In this document: piece after piece, positions 1-5,942 of the stretch | How positions within the stretch are numbered: position 1 is the first letter of the stretch | Layout: each line of letters starts with the position of its first letter | Assembly (NCBI GenBank): GCA_039029935.1 | Contig: JBCCFC010000117.1 | Coordinates: forward strand, 1-16,720 | Origin: G039029935 sp039029935 | GTDB taxonomy: Bacteria > Chloroflexota > Anaerolineae > Caldilineales > Caldilineaceae | Length of the DNA: 16,720 nt | Direction of reading: 5' to 3' | The notes under the pieces: model-generated | What the model was told of the DNA's origin: nothing | Database searches by the model: none | Seen by the model: only the letters and a program-made list of their open reading frames with translations | Made by a program: the position numbers and the translations under genes

Positions 1-165
1 GAGGAGAGTATCGCAGGTTGACTACCTGCGTCACAGATAACCAATCTGTGATACTGGTTTCTACTCTCCTATTCAACACGGACAGAGGAGAGTATCGCAG
101 GTTGACTACCTGCGTCACAGATAACCAATCTGTGATACTGGTTTCTACTCTCCTATTCAACACGG
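1..165 (+). repeat. Two tandem copies of a structured intergenic repeat (84-bp period)
   Basis: Positions 1-81 and 85-165 appear identical and are separated by ACA. Each copy can fold into a three-way junction. In the first copy the closing stem is 2-10 with 62-70 (AGGAGAGTA/TACTCTCCT). The first hairpin is 12-18 with 24-30 (CGCAGGT/ACCTGCG). The second hairpin is 31-38 with 44-51 (TCACAGAT/ATCTGTGA). An alternative inner closing stem AGTA/TACT (7-10 with 52-55) competes with the outer one. Two further diverged copies lie at 655-723 and 9267-9337 in the same orientation. The second copy ends 15 bp before the start codon at 181. The left edge of the window cuts into the array, so more copies may lie upstream. 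Whether it acts as DNA or as RNA cannot be told from sequence. Confidence 0.9.
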
Positions 166-180
166 GCAAAAGGAAATAAA

Positions 181-633
181 ATGGCAAAAAAACTCGTTAC
201 AGTATTGTTGGCTGAAGACAATAAACACGATATATTGGCAACAAAACGAGCGTGGAAACAAAATAATATCAATAATCCCTTACATATTGTCCGCGACGGC
301 GAAGCCTGTTTGGATTATCTCTATCGACGAGGGGCGTATAGCGAGCCAAGCAATTCCCCAACACCTGACATATTATTACTCGATTTAAATATGCCCAAAA
401 TGGGGGGGCTCAGCGTCATCAAGCATCTTCGCGCTGACGAAAAGTTTCGCCACCTCCCCATTATTGTTTTGACAACATCCAAGCTAGAACAAGATCGTCT
501 ACAAAGTTATGATTTGGGGGTAAATGCGTATATTCAAAAACCCATTGAGTTTGAGAATTTTAGTCAAGCAATGATGGCAATCAACATGTTCTGGCAGCTA
601 GTTGAGTTGCCAGAGCAACAAAATCATTCGTAA
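181..633 (+). CDS. Stand-alone response regulator, Rcp1/CheY-like receiver protein
   Basis: This 150-residue protein is a single receiver (REC) domain with no output domain. The acidic pocket is E12-D13, the predicted phosphorylated aspartate is D68 in LLLDLNMPKMGG, the switch threonine is T98 or T99, and the conserved lysine is K120 in QKP. The long loop before D68 and the NMPKMGG signature resemble Rcp1, the partner of cyanobacterial phytochrome kinases. Such proteins accept phosphate from a kinase and signal by protein contact, not by binding DNA. The start is supported by AAAGGA about 6 bp before ATG. The next gene encodes a REC-GAF-kinase, so the two probably form one phosphotransfer pathway; that pairing is inferred from adjacency. 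The gap between them holds a direct repeat (AAATCAAGGGC twice, 632-653) and one structured repeat copy. Confidence 0.92.
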   Translation: MAKKLVTVLLAEDNKHDILATKRAWKQNNINNPLHIVRDGEACLDYLYRRGAYSEPSNSPTPDILLLDLNMPKMGGLSVIKHLRADEKFRHLPIIVLTTSKLEQDRLQSYDLGVNAYIQKPIEFENFSQAMMAINMFWQLVELPEQQNHS

Positions 634-654
634 ATCAAGGGCAAATCAAGGGCA

Positions 655-723
655 AGTATCGCAGGTTGGCTACCTGCGTCACAGATAACCAATCTGTAAT
701 ACTGATTTATACTTTCCTATTCA
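655..723 (+). repeat. Third copy of the structured intergenic repeat
   Basis: This copy keeps the first hairpin (CGCAGGT/ACCTGCG, 660-678) and the second with one mismatch (GTGA has become GTAA). The long outer stem seen in the tandem copies is lost on its left side; only the inner AGTAT/ATACT closing helix remains. Its right end TATTCA runs directly into the ATG at 724, so the element forms essentially the entire space before the kinase gene and leaves no room for a normal ribosome binding site. Confidence 0.85.
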
Positions 724-2682
724 ATGAGCAAATCAACTATGTCATCGTTAAATATTCTTCTGATTGAAGACAACAAACATGACGCTGTCGCCATTCGACG
801 CGTCCTGAGAAAAAATGGAACGGACTTTCAAGTCATCCACCACACACGGGCGGAAAGTGCCTTAGAACAGATACGGCAAGAGCCACATGGCTTTGATGTC
901 GTAATCTGTGATCATAAGCTGCCAGGGATGACGGGGTTAGAATTTAGCAAAACGCTCATTGATGATGGCATTACCGTACCAACGATTTTGTTAACAGGAC
1001 AGGGGGCAGAGTCCTTGGCTGTGGCTGCGCTCAAAGAAGGAGTCAGCGACTACATTGTTAAAGATGTCGAACACGGCTATTTGCAACTGCTGCCTGTTGT
1101 TTTGCCCGATGTTGTACGGCGACATCGTGACCGGCTTGCCCGGTTTCATGCTGAAAAACAACTCGAAACACGTGAACGTCTGCTGGCAGGCTTGGTCAAA
1201 GCCCAACAATTACTCCTCTCATTTGCCCACTCTCAGCCCTTGGAAGAGTGTTATCAGCAAATTGCGGCTGCATTTGGCGAAATGTCCCACGCTTCTGCCG
1301 TGTTAATTTTTACAATCCACTCTAGCCACCCAACACACGATGTTGCCAGTTTTGCTGGGAACCATGTGACCGTGCGATCCATCATTCAAGGATTGGGTGC
1401 GGTTGCAGCGTCTGATTTTGTCGATAAGACCATTGCGGATGAGCTAGAACACTATCAACTAGATTGGAGTCAAGGGCAAACTGCCCCGACACTCGACCCA
1501 TTGGTCGAGACCAATCCGCACCCATCCCAAACCCAAAGCAGTGACATTGAATTGCATCCCTTGGGCGTTTGGGCAAGCGAGTCTGATGGCAAAACGTTGG
1601 AGACACAGCATGGTACACTGTTGAACGATGCTCATAAATGGGAACTTGATACCAATATCCCGCACCATCCGCAAGTGTATCAATGGATACATGAACTGTA
1701 TCATGGGCGATGCATCAGCGGAACAACCGCAGACCTACCGGATGAGCTAAAAATGTTGTTGGGCAAACGGCATGTCCAATCTTTTTTGGTCTTTCCACTC
1801 TTTGTTGCACAAAACTTTTTTGGTGTGATGAGCTTTGAAAATTGGCGTGATCCCAAATTATGGGAGCCAATTGAGGTGGAGTTGCTGCGGGCAGGCATCA
1901 CCAGCATGAAGTTGTGGCATGAGCAGCGGCTTATTGAGGAAAAGCTACATCGCTATACCATTGAGCTACAACAACAAAATCAAGAACTGGATGCCTTTGC
2001 CCATACGGTGGCGCACGATATCAAAAACCCGCTGACCATTATTTCTTCAACGGCAAACCTATTGAAAGAACTCTATGATGGTCTTTCCGAAGAGGAGGTG
2101 GCTGAACTGCTGCGCAATTTGGAACAGGGTAGTCACAAAGCGATTCTGATTGTTGAAGAGCTACTGACCTTATCCAGCGTCCGTCAAGGCGAGGTCAATC
2201 TTCAGCCTATTGACATGGGGGACGTGTTGGCGAACACAATTCAACGGATGTCTTACATGCTTGAAGAGCATCAGGCTGTCTTAGAGATGCCGGATGAGTG
2301 GCCGACCGCCTTGGGGCATGGCCCTTGGATTGAAGAAGTGTGGGTCAACTATGTGAGCAATGCCGTCAAGTACGGTGGCCGTCCGCCTAAAGTGACGCTT
2401 GGCTATGACCTTGATGTGTCCCCCCTAGACATCTCGACATCCCCACATCAGCAATGGGTCCGGTTTTGGGTCAAAGATAATGGCAATGGGTTGTCTAAAG
2501 AAGAACAGGATCAACTTTTTGTGCCATTCACGCAGTTAGACATGCGTATTGATGGACATGGGCTTGGGCTATCGATTGTGCGGCGGATTTTGGAACGGCT
2601 GGAGGGCGAAGTGGCAGTAGAGAGTGAGGGTGTTCCGGGTCAAGGGAGTGTGTTTAGCTTTACAGTGCCATTGAGCCTGTAG
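724..2682 (+). CDS. Hybrid sensor histidine kinase with REC, GAF-like, HisKA and HATPase domains
   Basis: The 652-residue protein starts with a receiver domain (about 10-130: E15-D16, phosphoacceptor D63, T91, K113). A helical linker leads to a GAF-like sensory region (about 155-400) that carries a poorly conserved insert near 200-345. The HisKA domain has its phosphorylated histidine at H431 in HDIKNP. The ATP-binding domain follows, with N546 (N box), DNGNG 585-589, LFVPF 598-602 and GHGLGL 611-616. No transmembrane segment is seen, so it is predicted cytoplasmic. The REC-first order suggests it receives phosphate or a signal from another kinase before autophosphorylation. It probably works with the receiver protein encoded just upstream. 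The ATG at 724 abuts a repeat and has no Shine-Dalgarno sequence; ATG 739 is an alternative start that keeps the whole receiver domain. Confidence 0.93.
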   Translation: MSKSTMSSLNILLIEDNKHDAVAIRRVLRKNGTDFQVIHHTRAESALEQIRQEPHGFDVVICDHKLPGMTGLEFSKTLIDDGITVPTILLTGQGAESLAVAALKEGVSDYIVKDVEHGYLQLLPVVLPDVVRRHRDRLARFHAEKQLETRERLLAGLVKAQQLLLSFAHSQPLEECYQQIAAAFGEMSHASAVLIFTIHSSHPTHDVASFAGNHVTVRSIIQGLGAVAASDFVDKTIADELEHYQLDWSQGQTAPTLDPLVETNPHPSQTQSSDIELHPLGVWASESDGKTLETQHGTLLNDAHKWELDTNIPHHPQVYQWIHELYHGRCISGTTADLPDELKMLLGKRHVQSFLVFPLFVAQNFFGVMSFENWRDPKLWEPIEVELLRAGITSMKLWHEQRLIEEKLHRYTIELQQQNQELDAFAHTVAHDIKNPLTIISSTANLLKELYDGLSEEEVAELLRNLEQGSHKAILIVEELLTLSSVRQGEVNLQPIDMGDVLANTIQRMSYMLEEHQAVLEMPDEWPTALGHGPWIEEVWVNYVSNAVKYGGRPPKVTLGYDLDVSPLDISTSPHQQWVRFWVKDNGNGLSKEEQDQLFVPFTQLDMRIDGHGLGLSIVRRILERLEGEVAVESEGVPGQGSVFSFTVPLSL

Positions 2683-2702
2683 GTACGTTTATACTCGTAC
2701 CT
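2681..2702 (+). terminator. Small hairpin between convergent genes
   Basis: AGGTACG (2681-2687) pairs with CGTACCT (2696-2702) around an 8-base loop. It overlaps the stop codon of the kinase gene and the end of the opposite-strand protease frame. There is no T tract on either side, so a termination role is only suggested by its position. Confidence 0.35.
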
Positions 2703-3084
2703 CTGTTACACCTGCAAAGCCATTAAGCGTTACTTCTAAGTGATTGAGTACATCACGATCAATAAGAACCTGCTCGTTTTGTGCATCAGCCACCGCACGA
2801 ATTCTTGTGATGCGATGCCCACCAATCTATACAACGATTTGATAAAGGTTAACCATTCGCCGTCTACCTGTCACCCCTCGAAGAATTTTGGTATCCACAA
2901 TTGATAGACCCATCTTTTTAAAAATACGAGATGGTATAAATGTTGCATCAGCACCAGAGTCTACTTGTGCTGTCAAAAAGATGGTTGGTTGCTGGTCTTC
3001 GGGTGCGCTCAACCCAATTTCAATCACTGGCATAGAGGGGTGAAAATCGACGTCATAATCGTGCATATGAATAATATTGGTCAT
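2689..3084 (-). pseudogene. Retropepsin-like (clan AA) aspartic protease gene interrupted by an in-frame TAG
   Basis: The frame opens with ATG at 3084 and reaches TAG at 2827-2829 after 85 codons. It then continues in the same frame for 45 more codons to TAA at 2689-2691. The first part contains the aspartic protease signature DSGAD (D42-S43-G44), preceded by a strand and followed by FIPSRIF. The part after the stop reads IGGHRITRIRA...QVLIDRDVLNHLEVTLNG, which matches the usual C-terminal half of bacterial retropepsin-like proteins, where a G-R-D-x-L motif is typical. The whole is about 130 residues, the normal family size. A single C-to-T change (CAG to TAG) would explain the break. A GGGTGG ribosome site overlaps the stop of the gene upstream, 8 bp away, so the two were one operon. 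It may be a recent pseudogene, a readthrough case or a sequencing error. If the TAG is obeyed, the product is an 85-residue fragment (2827-3084). Confidence 0.8.
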
Positions 3085-3092
3085 AATCCACC

Positions 3093-3575
3093 CTACAAGT
3101 CGGTTAATCTGAGCATCGATGAGGGTATACGCATTGTTTGTATTACTTCTTTTTCTACTCTGCGCATTAATATTGGCTTAGTCCCATATTTCTCACGGAC
3201 ACGATAGTAAAGTATCATCTCGTCTTCATCATGATCGACCAGTTTGGCCTGGTGGATAGCAACATATTGACCTTGGTACGTATCTAATAGTTTGCTATGC
3301 ATTTGTCGATAGGCTTCACTCTCCTGAGCAATGATTTTGCTATCTTCATCTTGCTCAGAGACGAATGGCTCATCAATCCAAGACAAAAAATCTAAAGAAT
3401 TCTCTTCATCTTTTATAAATACACCATTTCCATTTATCGCTTGGGTCTGAAGCATTTCTGCACTGATCTTAAAACCAACATCCTGCATTAGATACTGTAG
3501 TAACTCAACTCGATCATGGTGAGAAAGATCAGCTATGATTGATTTGACATCTGTTTTTAACATGATATCTATCAT
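3093..3575 (-). CDS. DUF5678-like hypothetical protein
   Basis: The protein has 160 residues and no signal peptide or membrane segment. Its C-terminal third (about 95-155) has the pattern Y-x-G-Q-Y-V-A-(8)-V-D-H-D-E-D-E, then KYG and RRVEKE. This resembles the small DUF5678 family, often seen beside retropepsin-like proteases in Cyanobacteria and Chloroflexota; the assignment is from memory of the pattern. The N-terminal part (about 1-90) is helical and acidic and is not recognised; it holds HHDRVELLQYLMQD, like a short regulatory helix. It lies 8 bp upstream of the protease frame. ATG 3575 has AGG immediately before it, so ATG 3563 (MLKTDVKS) is a plausible alternative start, although its AGGA is somewhat distant. 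The biochemical function is unknown. Confidence 0.72.
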   Translation of the reverse strand: MIDIMLKTDVKSIIADLSHHDRVELLQYLMQDVGFKISAEMLQTQAINGNGVFIKDEENSLDFLSWIDEPFVSEQDEDSKIIAQESEAYRQMHSKLLDTYQGQYVAIHQAKLVDHDEDEMILYYRVREKYGTKPILMRRVEKEVIQTMRIPSSMLRLTDL

Positions 3576-3597
3576 CCTATCGAACTAATACTTTGTC

Positions 3598-3625
3598 CAT
3601 TTAGTAACCGGACAATCGTGGTCAA
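3598..3625 (-). promoter_or_regulatory. Weak candidate promoter for the DUF5678-like/protease pair
   Basis: On the minus strand TTGACC (3625-3620) is followed after 16 bp by TAAATG (3603-3598), 22 bp before the ATG. The -35 box is close to consensus and the -10 box is poor. No terminator-like hairpin was found for the upstream phosphorylase gene in this 87-bp gap, only a T-rich run on the minus strand near 3643-3649. Confidence 0.25.
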
Positions 3626-3662
3626 CCTCGTCATTTCCAAGAAAAAAATACGAAACGGGGTT

Positions 3663-4541
3663 TTAGCTTTGAAGTGCCGCTAATACCCCCTTCAACAAGC
3701 CACTCAACCTCGGCACAATCACCTTCCCCGCTGCATTTACCTCTTCATGTGTCGGCTCTGTCCCCGTGTCCAACTCACCAATTGCCATATTGGTAATCGT
3801 GCTGATGCCCAAGACATCCATATCGGCATGACGTGCCACAATCGCTTCGGGAACGGTACTCATACCAACTGCATCGCCACCGATAATCTGCAGCATACGC
3901 ACTTCGGCTGGTGTCTCAAATGTCGGCCCAGTCAGCCCAATATAGACACCTTGACGGAGTGTCAGGTCTTGTTCTGATGCTACCTTGTGCGCCAGTTGAC
4001 GTAGTGCCAGCGGATAGGTACGGTTCATGGCAGGGAAGCGTAGGCCAAATGTCTCTTGATTGGGGCCAATTAATGGGTTTGTCCCCATCATGTTGATGTG
4101 ATCGGCAATCAACATCAAATCGCCCGTTTCAAAGGTAGGATTCAGCCCACCAGCCGCATTGGTGAGGATGAGCGTCTTGATGCCCAGCCGCGACATGACA
4201 CGCACAGGCAATGTCACCTGCTGCATGGTATAGCCTTCATAAAAGTGAAACCGCCCTTGCATGGCACAGACAACGCACCCAGACAAGATGCCAACAACCA
4301 ACCGCCCTGCGTGTCCATGCACCGTGCTGACAGGAAAATGTGGGATCGTTTCGTAAGGTAGGATAACCGCCTGCTCAATCTCGTCCGCCAAGGGACCCAG
4401 CCCACTGCCCAGCACTAGCCCGATGCAGGATGACTGTTGCGCTTGTGCTAAGAGTGATTCAACCTTCGTCTCTGTCTGAATAAAGGCCGTAGATTCATCG
4501 TACTGTTGAATCGAAAATTGTTCTGTCCTAGTTTTTGTCAT
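3663..4541 (-). CDS. punA: Purine nucleoside phosphorylase, trimeric PNP-I type
   Basis: The enzyme splits inosine and guanosine (and deoxy forms) with phosphate into free base and (deoxy)ribose-1-phosphate, in cytoplasmic purine salvage. The 292-residue sequence has all landmarks of the trimeric family: phosphate-binding GSGLG (45-49), HGHAGR (75-80), QGRFHFYEGY (95-104) and NAAGG (128-132). The purine site includes GPTFETPAE (205-213, with E209) and GGDAVGMSTVPE (221-232). N251 in TITN matches the asparagine that favours 6-oxopurines in human PNP. It starts 3 bp after the recombinase stop codon, with GAGGAT inside the end of that gene as a likely ribosome site, so the two are cotranscribed and probably translationally coupled. 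The N-terminal 25 residues are longer than usual and poorly conserved. Confidence 0.95.
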   Translation of the reverse strand: MTKTRTEQFSIQQYDESTAFIQTETKVESLLAQAQQSSCIGLVLGSGLGPLADEIEQAVILPYETIPHFPVSTVHGHAGRLVVGILSGCVVCAMQGRFHFYEGYTMQQVTLPVRVMSRLGIKTLILTNAAGGLNPTFETGDLMLIADHINMMGTNPLIGPNQETFGLRFPAMNRTYPLALRQLAHKVASEQDLTLRQGVYIGLTGPTFETPAEVRMLQIIGGDAVGMSTVPEAIVARHADMDVLGISTITNMAIGELDTGTEPTHEEVNAAGKVIVPRLSGLLKGVLAALQS

Positions 4542-4544
4542 GGT

Positions 4545-5612
4545 TTATCCATCATCCTCTTCGCTCTTGCCAGTCCAAGTGTATTCTATTGTATCTTCAT
4601 CTTGGGCATCTTCGTCATTGTTCGTTGGTATGTGATTATCGTCTGTTGGCTGTCCATCGGGTACACCGCCCTCCGCTTCCTTCTTGAGCTTGCGATAAAT
4701 TTGCGTTGTGCTGACACTGGCATGACCCAACCGCTTTTGCACTTCACTCAAATCCGCACCATCGTCAATCAGGTGCGCAGCAAAGCTATGACGCAACGTA
4801 TGGGGTGTCACCGTGCCTTCAATGCCCACTTGTGCGACATAGCGCTTGATAATGAGCCAGAGTCCTTGGCGGGTCAGGCGCTTGCCACGATGATTTAGAA
4901 AGAGTGCTGGCTCCACGACTGGCTCCACAACCAGCGTGTGCGGTTCCTCAGCAGATTGAGCCTCTTCTGTCTCTATTTTAGCGGCTGCGTGTTCTTTTTC
5001 TGCTCGTCGTTCCAACGAGGATTGCCGTTCCTCATTGATGTATAGCCCCAAATATTCTTGGACATCCTCTTCAACCGGCAAAATACGCGCCGCCTTGGTT
5101 TCTATGCGACAGGTGATTGTATTTTCAATAAAATCAATATCATCCACATTCAAATTGACCAACTCGGTGACGCGCATCCCTGTACTGTATAATATCTCCA
5201 AAATTGCCTTATCGCGCAACGCGGGTGGATCATGTTGCATCGGTGCAGCAAGCAGTTCTATGATTTCGTCAGCATCAATCAAGCGCGGTTTGCTCTTCTT
5301 CACCTTGGGTGAATTTAGGGTTTTTGAAGGGTCACTGGAAATAAACATTGCGCTGGTTAAGTATTGAAAGAAACTTTTGATAGAGGCAACCTTTCGTGCA
5401 ACTGTCGACGAAGCATAGTTGCGTTCGTGGATGAGTATCCCTATAAAGTCCTCTAATTGTGTTGATGTGACCTCTGACCAAGACTCAACTTTTTGATTGA
5501 GGTAGGTTTGTAATTGGTTTAAATCGTTCCGATAGGCAGCCGTTGTGTTGACCGAGCTAGTTGCTTTTGACGCGGCCACATACTCTAAAAATTGCGTAAT
5601 CTGTGTTTGCAC
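4545..5612 (-). CDS. Tyrosine recombinase, XerC/XerD-like, with insert and acidic tail
   Basis: It has an N-terminal SAM-like core-binding domain (about 5-95) and a catalytic domain. With GTG 5612 as start (355 residues), the catalytic set is R147 (STGMRVTEL), K173, H271 and R274 (HTLRH), H297 (LGHASVSTTQ) and nucleophile Y306, all present. Xer proteins cut and rejoin DNA at dif-like sites to resolve chromosome dimers; this one could instead be an integrase-type relative. The GTG start is chosen because GGGAGG lies 8 bp upstream; ATG 5618 is only 2 bp from that box. An open frame reaching 5690 adds residues unlike the family. Two oddities stand out: a charged Glu/Ala-rich insert (about 195-236) between the beta-hairpin lysine and the HxxR motif, and a 45-residue acidic tail after Y306. 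A purine nucleoside phosphorylase gene follows at 3 bp. Confidence 0.92.
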   Translation of the reverse strand: MQTQITQFLEYVAASKATSSVNTTAAYRNDLNQLQTYLNQKVESWSEVTSTQLEDFIGILIHERNYASSTVARKVASIKSFFQYLTSAMFISSDPSKTLNSPKVKKSKPRLIDADEIIELLAAPMQHDPPALRDKAILEILYSTGMRVTELVNLNVDDIDFIENTITCRIETKAARILPVEEDVQEYLGLYINEERQSSLERRAEKEHAAAKIETEEAQSAEEPHTLVVEPVVEPALFLNHRGKRLTRQGLWLIIKRYVAQVGIEGTVTPHTLRHSFAAHLIDDGADLSEVQKRLGHASVSTTQIYRKLKKEAEGGVPDGQPTDDNHIPTNNDEDAQDEDTIEYTWTGKSEEDDG

Positions 5613-5717
5613 GCACATAACCTCCCAGTTTAATTGTATCTTATCCAGAGTGTATGCAACCTTATTGCAAATTTTCACTCTTTCAGACACACTTGATACT
5701 TTTGATAAGCATTAGAT

Positions 5718-5733
5718 TGATAAGACTTTATCA
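5718..5733. promoter_or_regulatory. TGATAA-N4-TTATCA palindrome, possible operator
   Basis: A perfect 6-bp inverted repeat with a 4-bp spacer lies about 100 bp upstream of the recombinase GTG and about 35 bp upstream of the first TATAAT. Extra TTGATA half-sites lie nearby. It has the size of a dimeric regulator site, but no regulator is encoded next to it. Confidence 0.35.
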
Positions 5734-5765
5734 CAACTTTGCATAAAATGAAAAAGTTATAATTA

Positions 5766-5774
5766 TGATATAAT
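5766..5774 (+). promoter_or_regulatory. Extended -10 promoter for the cysteine-rich protein gene
   Basis: TGATATAAT is a perfect extended -10 element (TGnTATAAT). A second TATAAT lies at 5758-5763. No good -35 box is placed at the usual distance, as is common for extended -10 promoters. Transcription from here would begin near 5781 and give a leader of about 160 bases before the start codon. Confidence 0.5.
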
Positions 5775-5796
5775 GATTAAAGGCTATTTACAAAAG

Positions 5797-5876
5797 TGAA
5801 TACGCAGCAGGGGTAAGAGATGGTGGGTGGGGAAAGGACTAATTCTTCCTTCCCACCTCTTACCCCTACGCGTTCA
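5797..5876 (+). repeat. 80-bp imperfect inverted repeat in the leader
   Basis: AGGGGTAAGAG (5809-5819) pairs perfectly with CTCTTACCCCT (5857-5867). Outside it TGAA-CGC (5797-5805) pairs with GCGTTCA (5870-5876) with a TA bulge. Inside it GTGGG-AA-GGA (5827-5838) pairs with TCCTTCCCAC (5847-5856) with small bulges. The predicted transcript would carry this whole hairpin before the start codon. No T tract follows it directly, so it does not look like a simple terminator; it may be a leader structure or a small palindromic element. Confidence 0.7.
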
Positions 5877-5883
5877 TAGATGA

Positions 5884-5939
5884 TTTAATTAACCGTGTTT
5901 AATTGACAGTATTTAATTAGCAATGTTTAAAGGAATGTT
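5884..5939 (+). repeat. Four phased 14-bp direct repeats
   Basis: TTTAATT begins at 5884, 5898 and 5912, and TTTAAAG at 5926, each exactly 14 bp apart. The units are TTTAATTAACCGTG, TTTAATTGACAGTA, TTTAATTAGCAATG and TTTAAAGGAATGTT. The last unit contains the AAAGGA ribosome binding site of the gene at 5943. Binding of a protein or RNA here could affect translation or transcription; that is inference. Confidence 0.8.
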
Positions 5940-5942
5940 TGC

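Larger units (their letters stand above)
5613..5942. other. 330-bp divergent regulatory region
   Basis: The space between the recombinase (left) and the cysteine-rich protein gene (right) is AT-rich near the recombinase and holds no convincing gene. From left to right it contains three TTGATA boxes (5693-5708 and 5717-5722), a TGATAA palindrome, two TATAAT boxes, a long imperfect hairpin and phased TTTAATT repeats. These are listed separately. Confidence 0.7.

Noticed and set aside
1..165. Tandem 84-bp repeats as a CRISPR array or tRNA cloverleaf
   Set aside because: There are no variable spacers between the copies (only ACA), the unit is too long, and the folded form lacks the anticodon arm, T-arm consensus and acceptor CCA of a tRNA.
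3643..3662. A terminator for the purine nucleoside phosphorylase gene
   Set aside because: There is a T run on the minus strand after the stop codon, but I could find no stable stem immediately before it.
5613..5690. 26-residue N-terminal extension of the tyrosine recombinase
   Set aside because: The extension does not resemble the family, contains the GGGAGG ribosome site of the GTG at 5612, and lies in AT-rich intergenic-like DNA.
5797..5876. The leader hairpin as an intrinsic terminator
   Set aside because: It is not followed by a T tract and lies between a good promoter element and the start codon; attenuation remains possible but a plain terminator is not supported.
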